Assembly: GCA_913031645.1 (NCBI GenBank)
Contig: CAJWFB010000010.1
Span: 1 to 38,183 of the forward strand
From: an uncultured Cellvibrionales bacterium
GTDB taxonomy: Bacteria > Pseudomonadota > Gammaproteobacteria > Pseudomonadales > Porticoccaceae
Direction of reading: 5' to 3'
DNA: 38,183 bases
Both the position numbers and the translations under genes were made by a program. Under the pieces are notes generated by a model, which saw only the letters and a list, made by a program, of their open reading frames with translations, was not told the origin of the DNA and did no database searches. Below are positions 23,669 to 31,586 of the stretch, piece by piece. Every line of letters begins with the position of its first letter. Position 1 is the first letter of the stretch.

Positions 23669-25267
23669 TTAACAGATGGAATGAGTTTTATTTAAATGCT
23701 GCAGAACCTCGGCAAAGCGGAATACGCCGCCGTCGCTAAGATAGTAATATACGTCGCCATCTGGCAGCAGGACAACGCTGATACCGCCATAGCCAGACAT
23801 AAATGGAAGCCATTTCTCTTTAGCACATCCGAGTGAAGGTGCCGCGTTCCAAGCCCAAAAGCCATGTTTAAAGCGAAGACTTTTTGAGCCTGCAACTGCA
23901 CCTCGATCAGAGGGGTCGACTTGCATGGCTTTACTAAACATGGAGTGATCTAATTGCTGGGTGAAAACTGATTCTTTAGATGAGAGAGCACTCGCAAGTT
24001 TGGCAATATCACTACGTAGTAGCGTGAGACCCCACCCCGTAAGCGGTTGGCCTTGTTGACGATGAGGTTGATCAAGTAAAGGAGATAGTCCGAGCCTATG
24101 CCAAAGTGGAATAAGGACATCATTATAAAAATCTGCGTCCTCACCATGTTTTTCCCGCCAGAAGTTTTGCATAGCCACACCAAGTAGCCAGAAGTCAGTG
24201 GTATGGTAAACCCATTGCTCACCAGGCTGTTTTTTTACCTTATAGCGGTTACAAACATGCTTTGTTTTTGCTTCTGCTGAGGTCTTGTTCATAAAAGAGA
24301 GCAAATGCTTATTTTCATCACTATTAGGTCGGCTGCTGCCATAGCGTCCCGTCGTATTATTTAGTAAGTGCTGTAAAGTGATCGCTCCCCAAGCTGAACA
24401 CTCTGGGACTAAATCTTTGACTAACAGATTCTTAACACCAGGTTGAAGTGCTTCTAAACGCATTAATCCAATACCACCAATGATAGATTTTGCGAGAGAG
24501 TAGCTAGGGAGAGGCATATGAGAACAGTCAGGAAAAGCAGCCGCTCGGGTAGGACAATCACTCACATAATGGGTACCCCTCAAAACAGTGCCAAAGGCGG
24601 TCATTGAGGAGGGTTGAATATAATCTAATTGTGAAAAAATCATTGGATCGAGATGTGGATAGTCCTCCGAGAGTTTGTCCATAGATTTCTCTGGTAATCG
24701 ATTATTGATTTCGTTCACATAAGCCGTGATAACTGAGGGGCTATTGTTAGTATCTTTGGTGGTAATTTTAATTTTGGTACTTCCTAGGGCGTTAAATTGG
24801 AAGTATTGACAGGTTTCAGTCGCAATTTGGTAGCTTGCAGTGTTGTTTTCAATAATTATCATACCTTGATGAGTACAGTTCTCATCTTTACCAACTAGAG
24901 CGATTGGCAGCACAATACTCACTTTTTTCTTGCGAAGTTGCCAGCGGCCTGGTTCAACCAAGATGTCCCAATATTTATTTTGGGTGACCTGTAGACCTCT
25001 GTTAGTTGGGATTGCGCGGCCGTCGCTAGCGATGATTAAATCAAATTTCATATTAGGCAAGTTACCTAACTGTTTACCTGTTGTCCGAGTAAATCGAGGA
25101 ATGTCGACTAACACTTGAAATTGTTTGATATCGGATTCACTAATACTGACTTGGATTTCTGTATCTGCAGAGCTAAAGGCACTAAACAGCATTATAAAAG
25201 GCAGTAAACAAACGTGTCTGTAAACACAGTAAGGCATGTTGGGAATAACAGGGAACCTAGCGAACAT
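23669..25267 (-). CDS. Exported serine hydrolase, class C beta-lactamase-like, with long N-terminal domain
   Basis: About 532 residues. A signal peptide is likely (hydrophobic stretch about 18-33, ending FSSADTE), so it should be periplasmic. Residues about 35-190 form a beta-rich region with no family I recognise. The C-terminal part is a penicillin-binding-protein/beta-lactamase fold: SxxK is SYSLAKS (Ser about 257, Lys about 260), followed by LLNNTTGRYG and QWVYHTTDFWLLG. The second motif is YHTTD, not a canonical YxN, and the third motif is unclear (SGYGGISVVLLPDG). Such proteins are esterases, amidases or peptidases. ATG 25267 has GAGG 10 nt upstream and overlaps the sulfotransferase end by 11 bp; a TTG at 25270 is less likely. 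Substrate unknown. Confidence 0.8.
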   Translation of the reverse strand: MFARFPVIPNMPYCVYRHVCLLPFIMLFSAFSSADTEIQVSISESDIKQFQVLVDIPRFTRTTGKQLGNLPNMKFDLIIASDGRAIPTNRGLQVTQNKYWDILVEPGRWQLRKKKVSIVLPIALVGKDENCTHQGMIIIENNTASYQIATETCQYFQFNALGSTKIKITTKDTNNSPSVITAYVNEINNRLPEKSMDKLSEDYPHLDPMIFSQLDYIQPSSMTAFGTVLRGTHYVSDCPTRAAAFPDCSHMPLPSYSLAKSIIGGIGLMRLEALQPGVKNLLVKDLVPECSAWGAITLQHLLNNTTGRYGSSRPNSDENKHLLSFMNKTSAEAKTKHVCNRYKVKKQPGEQWVYHTTDFWLLGVAMQNFWREKHGEDADFYNDVLIPLWHRLGLSPLLDQPHRQQGQPLTGWGLTLLRSDIAKLASALSSKESVFTQQLDHSMFSKAMQVDPSDRGAVAGSKSLRFKHGFWAWNAAPSLGCAKEKWLPFMSGYGGISVVLLPDGDVYYYLSDGGVFRFAEVLQHLNKTHSIC

Positions 25268-26837
25268 CAATACCGGCCCTCACTAAAATCGCACTCAAAT
25301 GGCTAAGATAATCAGTATATTTTCTCCAGCGATCAAGGGACCGTGAATACACAGGTTGCCTTATTTGAGTCGCACTGGCGGTAGTGGAGGGAGTTTTACT
25401 TTCATAAAATTTAAGACACTGTGGATCCCAATCTAATTTGCAAAAGTCTAATACTTTTCTCGTTTCTTTTTCCGTGTCGGTGACGAGACTTTCATAGCTC
25501 ACTGAGTGAATAACGCCGGGCATGACTGAATGCCAATGATTCATTAACTGATGATAGGCTACGAAGTAGTGACCGAGATCAGTAAGATCATAAGAAAATG
25601 GGTATATGTCTCTGAATTGCTGCCGATACATTGCCATGCATGAAGCTATGGGGTGACGCGTTAGGTTAATGATCTTTGCAGACGGCAATGCTCGATGAAT
25701 GAGTCCAGCATATAAAAAATTAAACGGTAATTTGTCAATAAAATAACTACCCTCGAAATTTTCAGGAACAGCTTTACTCAGATAGCCATCAGCAAGTTTT
25801 ACCAGATCGATGTTATTGGACCGGTTAATCAGGTCTAAACTAGACAGCTTGGTCTGACCGTCATTTATTGAGGTTTGTCCGGTTATTTCTCGGCCAAAAA
25901 AATCCAACTCACCTCTAGACTGTATCGCTGAGTGGCTACCCAATATGCGCTCAAGTAAAGTAGTGCCAGTGCGAGGAAGCCCGATGATAAAAATTGGTTG
26001 GATCCCAGCCCGCTGAATGTTTTTTTGAGCGCAGCTAACAGGGCCAAATGTTTGCTGAATAACAGCCATTATATTTGTATCGGCTTTGACGTCATAGGAC
26101 ATGTTTGATCGACGTATATCTGAGCCTTGTTTAAGGTATTTAAATGATTTTTCAAGATCATTCAAATCATCAAATTCTTTTGCCAATGCATAGCAAATTC
26201 CTGAACGAGCAGACGTTGTAATTGTGTTATCTGAATATGCTTTGCTGAGCTCTTCAATGTGATTATCTTCCAGAGACTGCGTTCGCAGAGATGAACGCAT
26301 GGACTGAGCTTCAGAATCAAGATAATTTAAGCCTAAACATTTATTTAAGCTCGCCTCACATTTTTTAATGTCACCGGTAAACCGATAGGCCGCGGCAATG
26401 TTGTAGTGGAGGGAGGCATTTTCTGGTTCTTGTTGGAGAGCCGAGCGGTAATGTTTTATCGCGGCCTCATGCATTTCTTCCGCTGAAAGTAGTAAGGCAA
26501 TTTCAGCGTGAACAGCAGCATTGGCTGATTTTAACTCCGATAGCACATTTAATATCTCTGTAACTTCCTTATGCCTCTCTAATCTTGACAGAAACTCGAT
26601 TCGCTGCATTAGAATGAGAGGCTCGTGCGGTTTTAAAGACAGTGCTCTAGAGGTAGATATGAGTCCAGCGTCAGATTTATTTAGCCGTAGATGAATACAG
26701 CCAGCTAGCCACCAACCCTCAAAAAACTCTGGGAAGTGAGAGTTAAGTGTTCGGCACGCATCAATAGATTTTTTTATCTCATTTTGCTCAAGAGCAGACT
26801 TGGATAAAGAGTAGAGTTGCAAGGCACTAGTTGGCAT
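25257..26837 (-). CDS. TPR-containing sulfotransferase family protein
   Basis: Cytoplasmic protein of 526 residues. Residues about 1-240 are tetratricopeptide-like helical repeats (clear units near 38-72, 107-140 and 141-174). Residues about 280-520 are a sulfotransferase domain: the 5'-phosphosulfate loop is GLPRTGTT (286-293), and the 3'-phosphate segment is INLTRHPIAS, with Arg393. Members transfer sulfate from PAPS, and the repeats may hold a protein or peptide acceptor; most are uncharacterised. The first gene after the TonB receptor, it starts 101 bp after that gene's end and overlaps the serine hydrolase. No clear ribosome site precedes the ATG. No PAPS synthesis genes are present, so cellular PAPS would be used. 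Acceptor unknown. Confidence 0.88.
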   Translation of the reverse strand: MPTSALQLYSLSKSALEQNEIKKSIDACRTLNSHFPEFFEGWWLAGCIHLRLNKSDAGLISTSRALSLKPHEPLILMQRIEFLSRLERHKEVTEILNVLSELKSANAAVHAEIALLLSAEEMHEAAIKHYRSALQQEPENASLHYNIAAAYRFTGDIKKCEASLNKCLGLNYLDSEAQSMRSSLRTQSLEDNHIEELSKAYSDNTITTSARSGICYALAKEFDDLNDLEKSFKYLKQGSDIRRSNMSYDVKADTNIMAVIQQTFGPVSCAQKNIQRAGIQPIFIIGLPRTGTTLLERILGSHSAIQSRGELDFFGREITGQTSINDGQTKLSSLDLINRSNNIDLVKLADGYLSKAVPENFEGSYFIDKLPFNFLYAGLIHRALPSAKIINLTRHPIASCMAMYRQQFRDIYPFSYDLTDLGHYFVAYHQLMNHWHSVMPGVIHSVSYESLVTDTEKETRKVLDFCKLDWDPQCLKFYESKTPSTTASATQIRQPVYSRSLDRWRKYTDYLSHLSAILVRAGIDVR

Positions 26838-26866
26838 AGCGTATATTATTTTAGGTTGATTGACTT

Positions 26867-26882
26867 ATATGGTAAATCATAT
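26867..26882. promoter_or_regulatory. Inverted repeat ATATG-N6-CATAT before the sulfotransferase gene
   Basis: Five-base perfect arms lie 30 bp upstream of the sulfotransferase start, in an AT-rich stretch that could hold a separate promoter. Short arms make this only a weak operator candidate. Confidence 0.25.
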
Positions 26883-26896
26883 GAATTAAACTTATC

Positions 26897-26923
26897 CAGT
26901 AGTTGAGAAGAGCCCAGCTACTG
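26897..26923 (-). terminator. Hairpin between receptor and sulfotransferase genes
   Basis: CAGTAGCTG and CAACTACTG (minus strand) make a 9-bp stem with one G-U type pair around a 9-nt loop, starting 14 nt after the TonB receptor stop. It is followed by GATAAGTTTAATTC, which is only moderately U-rich. It may partly terminate transcription or stabilise the receptor transcript, so that downstream genes are made at lower level. Confidence 0.45.
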
Positions 26924-26937
26924 CATAAAAGTTGCTG

Positions 26938-29379
26938 TTAGAAGCGATAGCTAGCTTTTAAGGTAATAGTTCTTGGTGCAGTAATGAAATCTTTCTGTCC
27001 TGTACCATAAAAACCATTAGCTACATCTGATGTCATATACTCCTCTTTGTAGGTTGCCACAGTGCCACGCTCATTGAAGAGATTTTTCCCAACTAGAGAG
27101 GCTGACCAATGATCGCCAATCAGAGTCGCCGACATAAACCATAAATCAAAACCATCTAGTGTTGCAGCCCAATCAGGATCGATATTTAAGATTGAATTCT
27201 CGACATCAGATTGAAAGTAGCCATCGATCCGACTAATTAGTAAAAGACCGTTGTCTAGAACAGTTTCATGCTTTGCACCTATATTGATGGTGTTTTTAGC
27301 AGTCCCAGGAAGCCGAGCGCCGTTAGTCGCCCGAAGCTCTGATTTACCGGCCGTTAAGTCGCTGGCATCATGGAGATAAAGATCATCTGTCAACGACGCA
27401 TCGACATAGGTATAACCACCAAACATAGTAATAGAATCAGACACAGCCCAGTTAAATTCTGTCTCGAGGCCTTTGGATGCTGCTGATTCGCCATTAGCGA
27501 CAGCATAGTAGGCACCGGAGGGTGTAGAAACATTCACCTGGGGGTCAGACCAGTCGACATAAAAACCGGCAATTGTATAATTAATGTTATCCATTTGCCC
27601 TTTCATACCAATTTCGTAATTCATGACGGTGTCACTGCCAAAGTTACTCCATTCTGGATCATTAGGATAACTCACATCAGGTCTTACAGGCGCGGCATTA
27701 GTGCCACCTCGCCGGTAGCCTTCAGATATCGTTCCATAGACCATTGTATTGTCATTGTAATCCCAGGCTAAATTAAACTTTAGTAGTGTATCGCTATCTT
27801 CCTGAGTGTCTTCAACCACAGGATTATAGACATACCAAATAGGGAATGAGGTTTGCGAAGTTACTTTGTCTTCATTGTCAAAATAACGCGCACCTAAGGT
27901 AGCTGCAAGATTTTCAGATAGATTCCAGGTTACCTCTCCAAAGAGAGCAAAGTCAGTGAAAGCTCTCTCATGAGTCCAGTCAAATGTAATATTTGAGCCT
28001 GGATTGTAGTAAAGACCAATATAACTGTAGGGAGGAAGTGCTAGATAACCTTGGTATGGCTCCGGCCCACTGGCGGCAGCCCACCATTCTTGGAATCCTC
28101 GGGCTCTAGTTTGCTGAGCCGCTGAAGCCTCTTGGTCCATATAGAACGCGCCAATGGTCCAGTCAATATTCTGATCGCCGTTGGATACTAAACGCAACTC
28201 TTGAATCAATGCTTTCTCAGAATTTTGACGTTCCGCAGCCATGGCAGGACGAGGCATATAGCCATAGCCATAGTAGAGTAGCCAACCTTTGGCAGCAAAA
28301 AAACCAGTATTATCACTAACTCCCTCATAGGACCGTTCATACTGGGATGTGCTGGAGCTTAGGGTTGCAAACCCTAGATCATAGGTCATCTCCAAACTCG
28401 TGAATTCGGATTCGTTAGAGGAGGGTTCGTTAATCACAGCTCCAATTTCGTAGTCGCCATAGTATTCTCCCCATCCATCTGGCCCCGATGTTGCTTGACG
28501 TCTACCACCATATTCGCCTTTTTGATTCATATAGGTAAGCGTGGCTTCAAAGTTATCATTGGGGGTCCACCTCAAAGCGGCTCTCGAATAGTCAACATCA
28601 ACGGTATCAGCTTGCTCATTGTTAGTGTAAATCGGTTCACCGTAGGCAATATCGCCACCCTCTGCTAATGGAATCCCATTGTTGTCAGTTGCATAGACAT
28701 TGACATAATCGATGACACCATCATTATCGATTATGCCGCTACTGAACCTAAATGCTAAATCATCTGAAAGGGGGATATTGAGCATTATATCGGCACTAAA
28801 ATTTTGTCCAGAGGATCCAGATGTTGTGCCAACAGAAGTATCTATTCGAGCATCTAATCCTTCTGTGCTTGGCTCATTCATCACAAATCGTACTGTGCCA
28901 CCTAGCGATCCTGACCCATAGAGTGTGCCCTGTGGTCCACGCATAGCCTCAACGCGCTTAACATCTTTTAAGATGAAATTTGCAAAAACGGGTGTATCCC
29001 CTACGTAGGTGGATACCGTAGGATCAGACAGAAAACGTCGATCTGTGGCTGCAGGATCAACATTAAGTCCTCGAATCGTAATAACATTATTATTTTCAGA
29101 AAATCGTCCACCGCCGTCAGAAACAGAGATGCCAGGCATTGAGCGCATTAGTTCTTGCACATCAGTAATATTTGCAGCATCGATTTCTTCACCAGTTATA
29201 GCTGAGATATTAAACGGAATATCACTCGCATTCATTTCGCGCCTAGTCGCGGTGACTACAATCTCCTCTAGAGACGCTGATTGTGCAGCAAACACCTGAT
29301 CAGTTTGAGGTATCAAAGTTGTTGCGAAGGCAACAGCCGCAGCGATCTTAGTTTTCTTATATGACACTGTAGTTCTCAT
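26938..29379 (-). CDS. TonB-dependent outer-membrane receptor
   Basis: Outer-membrane active transporter of 813 residues. Signal peptide at 1-32 (ending VFAA), TonB box about 37-45 (LEEIVVTAT), plug domain about 50-170 (NITDVQELMRSMPGISV, TIRGLNVDP, RVEAMRGPQGTLYGSGSLGG), then a 22-strand-type barrel ending in the aromatic SYRF terminus. AGGAG lies 9 nt before the ATG and a consensus-like promoter about 100 bp upstream. The barrel type resembles the many marine receptors of the FecA/CirA-like group annotated for varied ligands; no siderophore genes are near. With the sulfotransferase, periplasmic hydrolase, MFS and amidase genes downstream, it probably imports an organic nutrient for which these proteins act. 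Ligand unknown. Confidence 0.93.
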   Translation of the reverse strand: MRTTVSYKKTKIAAAVAFATTLIPQTDQVFAAQSASLEEIVVTATRREMNASDIPFNISAITGEEIDAANITDVQELMRSMPGISVSDGGGRFSENNNVITIRGLNVDPAATDRRFLSDPTVSTYVGDTPVFANFILKDVKRVEAMRGPQGTLYGSGSLGGTVRFVMNEPSTEGLDARIDTSVGTTSGSSGQNFSADIMLNIPLSDDLAFRFSSGIIDNDGVIDYVNVYATDNNGIPLAEGGDIAYGEPIYTNNEQADTVDVDYSRAALRWTPNDNFEATLTYMNQKGEYGGRRQATSGPDGWGEYYGDYEIGAVINEPSSNESEFTSLEMTYDLGFATLSSSTSQYERSYEGVSDNTGFFAAKGWLLYYGYGYMPRPAMAAERQNSEKALIQELRLVSNGDQNIDWTIGAFYMDQEASAAQQTRARGFQEWWAAASGPEPYQGYLALPPYSYIGLYYNPGSNITFDWTHERAFTDFALFGEVTWNLSENLAATLGARYFDNEDKVTSQTSFPIWYVYNPVVEDTQEDSDTLLKFNLAWDYNDNTMVYGTISEGYRRGGTNAAPVRPDVSYPNDPEWSNFGSDTVMNYEIGMKGQMDNINYTIAGFYVDWSDPQVNVSTPSGAYYAVANGESAASKGLETEFNWAVSDSITMFGGYTYVDASLTDDLYLHDASDLTAGKSELRATNGARLPGTAKNTINIGAKHETVLDNGLLLISRIDGYFQSDVENSILNIDPDWAATLDGFDLWFMSATLIGDHWSASLVGKNLFNERGTVATYKEEYMTSDVANGFYGTGQKDFITAPRTITLKASYRF

Positions 29380-29475
29380 CCTTTGAACTCCTAAATAGCG
29401 AACTTTTCTATGATCTAGTTTGGTTAAGCGAGATATTGATCAAATTTATACTTGCTAACAGTTGTGAATCTCTAC

Positions 29476-29504
29476 TTTATAGTTTCATTTAAATATAAAG
29501 TCAA
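29476..29504 (-). promoter_or_regulatory. Sigma-70 type promoter of the TonB receptor
   Basis: On the minus strand, TTGACT (29499-29504) and TATAAA (29476-29481) are separated by exactly 17 bp, giving a near-consensus promoter. Transcription would start near 29469, leaving about 90 nt of leader before the receptor ATG. The spacer contains the palindrome ATTTAAAT within a larger imperfect inverted repeat, a possible site for the TetR regulator encoded just upstream. Confidence 0.65.
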
Positions 29505-29554
29505 CTCTACTAAAATACAAACTAGATACTGCCACGTGATTTGTCTATTTCGAG

Positions 29555-30175
29555 CTATTTAATAAGCGGGGTAAGAATAAATGTCACATCTTTGCGAATT
29601 GAATTTCCAAGGTCTGTAATTGACATATCTTTTAAATAGATAAAGTTTAGAAATTGAATTCTTTCATTGCGTGTTAGAAAGTTAGATAGGTATTCCACAT
29701 CAATATTGGAACTGATTTTTTCTTGCTCCTGATAGGACTCTAAAACATGAAAAATAGCTGTGCCTAAGCCGCCGGCAATAGTCTCAATGTATCGGGGAGC
29801 AACGGTTTTGTCTGCCGTTGTAGCAACATAAGCAATAACATTACCCCATAGTTCACGACTCAGGGTCGATATAGTGTCATGGACATTAGACATGATAACT
29901 TCTGTTACCAAGTCCACAGGATTTTCGGAAATAGCCCGATCAGAAAAGTCAGAGTCCTTTTGCGCAACGCCAACCTCACCGCGGGCAACAATGGCTAACA
30001 GTAATTCGTCCTTGGAACCATAATAGTTGTATACAGTTGCCTGAGATACCATTGCTAAGGCTGCTATTTCTTCAATACTTGCAAGCTCAAAGCCTTTTTC
30101 TACAAAAAGGTTTTTAGCAGCAATCTCGATGAGTTCGCGTCGTTGCGCTTTCTGATGTGCTCTTAACTTAGACAT
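29555..30175 (-). CDS. TetR-family transcriptional regulator
   Basis: Repressor of 206 residues. The helix-turn-helix at about 28-50 reads SIEEIAALAMVSQATVYNYYG, a typical AcrR-like recognition region with KDELLLAI after it. The ligand domain has no family-specific marker I can name. AAGGA precedes the ATG. It is encoded just upstream of the TonB receptor on the same strand, with 175 bp between them containing the strong promoter at 29476-29504. Regulation of the receptor block is the simplest role. It differs from the two BetI-like regulators in the window (YNYYG against NLHF/NFHF after the recognition helix), so it belongs to another TetR branch. Confidence 0.88.
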   Translation of the reverse strand: MSKLRAHQKAQRRELIEIAAKNLFVEKGFELASIEEIAALAMVSQATVYNYYGSKDELLLAIVARGEVGVAQKDSDFSDRAISENPVDLVTEVIMSNVHDTISTLSRELWGNVIAYVATTADKTVAPRYIETIAGGLGTAIFHVLESYQEQEKISSNIDVEYLSNFLTRNERIQFLNFIYLKDMSITDLGNSIRKDVTFILTPLIK

Positions 30176-30342
30176 TAGTTCCTTAGCTTAGCTTGGAAGC
30201 AATTTTGAGTAATCTAATCGGCTATGAAATTCTGAGATTACATTAAATTACGTCATTTTCAAAGAGTATCAAAAATTCAATTGAGTCTAATGGAGCTTTA
30301 TTACTGCCAATAAAAAAATCACTGTTACTAAAAGTCGCGAAC

Positions 30343-30359
30343 GAGATTTCAATAATCTC
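30343..30359 (-). other. Small hairpin at the end of the TetR-GNAT gene
   Basis: GAGATT and AATCTC form 6-bp perfect arms around a 5-nt loop and overlap the stop codon of the fusion gene. A run of seven T on the minus strand occurs only about 25 nt later, so it is at best a poor terminator. The 182-bp gap down to the next TetR gene otherwise holds an 8-bp palindrome TCAATTGA at 30277-30284 and nothing else I can assign. Confidence 0.3.
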
Positions 30360-31452
30360 ATAGTTCCAGACAGTACTTATAGAAGTCCGTTTCTCGCACA
30401 TAACCTAGTGATTCATAGAGGCGTTGTGCGCCTACATTATTTATTTCAGTTTCAAGGTCTATGCGGGAAGCTCCCGACTGCTTAGCATGCTCTAGCGCGC
30501 GGTCCATCAAGGCCTTACCTGCGCCTAACCGTCGCGCACTGTCGTCGACAAAAAGATCATAAAGCACCCAAATGGGCGTGGCATCGACGCTGCAATAGGT
30601 GGCATAGAGTTGCGTAAATCCCACAGGCTTGTTATCTGACCACGCTAAGAAAATGACCGAGCTTTCTGTACTGATCCGCTCCGCGATATAGTCAGCGGCG
30701 AGTTGCTGATCTGGATCCTGCTGGTAAAATTGGCGATATTGATCAAACAGCCGTGCCACATTACTAATATCCTTGTTGGTGGCTCTGGTCACATCAATAA
30801 GTTTACCCGCCTGATTTTTCATACCCTGTTCAGTAGGCATGCTGTAGCACCAAGGGAAAATACTAGCTAAAAAACTCAGGCATACCTTGCGCGCATCATC
30901 GCGATCATAGCTCTCACCGGCAAACAAAATTTCCTTCCACACCTCATCAGTAATCCCTGAAATAGCGTTGGCAATGGCCCGCGCACTGATCTCTGTTTGT
31001 TTATTGGCGTTGTTGATAATTTGTTCACACAGGCTGAGAATTAACTTAAAGTTTTGTTTGTCTAGCGCCCCACGAATACGCTGATAATCCTCTCGGCCAC
31101 GACTTTCCGAATCAAAGGCATGCCAGACCGCCATCTTGCGATGTTCGGTTATTTCAGGATCTAAGGACGCATCAATAATAGCGGCCAATCGAGAGGCTGG
31201 TTCAGGGCCAGCATTTTTTAACGCATTGGCAATCCCTCGATCAAATTCCTCTGAGACAAAATTAAGGGTTTCTAGTAATAATGATTCTTTGCTATCAAAA
31301 TGAAAGTTAACTGTGCCTGCGGTGAGTCCGGCAATAGAACTAATTTTTGCTAAAGTTAACTTAGATAGTCCAAATTCAGCAATTGCAGTTATGGTTGCGT
31401 CAATTAATAGATTGCGCCGCTCATGGTGATGATCAGGATTAGAGATTGCCAT
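30358..31452 (-). CDS. TetR regulator fused to a GNAT acetyltransferase
   Basis: A single 364-residue frame with two domains. Residues 1 to about 202 are a BetI-like TetR protein: HTH near 31-52 (LTLAKISSIAGLTAGTVNFHF), then the helical ligand domain. Residues about 218-364 are a complete GNAT acetyltransferase: VGFTQLY (277-283), LYDLFVDDSARRLGAG (297-312, with the acetyl-CoA pyrophosphate loop RRLGAG) and NNVGAQRLYESLGY (338-351). A 15-residue linker joins them. No frameshift or stop interrupts the join, and a good ribosome site (AGAGG) serves the TetR start. GNATs of this sequence type often acetylate small amines. The gene is divergent from a class III aminotransferase by 134 bp, so it may both sense and modify an amine, or use acetyl-CoA as signal. 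TetR similarity to the regulator at 6970-7620 links it to the amine island. Confidence 0.88.
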   Translation of the reverse strand: MAISNPDHHHERRNLLIDATITAIAEFGLSKLTLAKISSIAGLTAGTVNFHFDSKESLLLETLNFVSEEFDRGIANALKNAGPEPASRLAAIIDASLDPEITEHRKMAVWHAFDSESRGREDYQRIRGALDKQNFKLILSLCEQIINNANKQTEISARAIANAISGITDEVWKEILFAGESYDRDDARKVCLSFLASIFPWCYSMPTEQGMKNQAGKLIDVTRATNKDISNVARLFDQYRQFYQQDPDQQLAADYIAERISTESSVIFLAWSDNKPVGFTQLYATYCSVDATPIWVLYDLFVDDSARRLGAGKALMDRALEHAKQSGASRIDLETEINNVGAQRLYESLGYVRETDFYKYCLEL

Positions 31453-31523
31453 AATAATGACCTCTGTAATTGTAAATTGAATGCCGGTTTAATAATCTAT
31501 ATGCTTGTATAGTGTGACACAGA

Positions 31524-31547
31524 ACAATGATTAGCAACCCTTATTGT
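31524..31547. promoter_or_regulatory. Inverted repeat ACAATGA-N10-TTATTGT
   Basis: Seven-base arms with one mismatch, spanning 24 bp, in the gap between the TetR-GNAT gene and the aminotransferase. Span and location suit an operator for the divergent TetR-type regulator. It differs from the 7723-type sites. Confidence 0.4.
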
Positions 31548-31560
31548 CGTTGACCCAACG
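31548..31560. promoter_or_regulatory. Inverted repeat CGTTG-N3-CAACG
   Basis: Perfect 5-bp arms immediately adjoining the previous repeat and 26 bp before the aminotransferase ATG. Either repeat, or both together, could be the operator of the TetR-GNAT protein. Confidence 0.35.
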
Positions 31561-31586
31561 CCCCTAATAACAGGATATACTGATCT

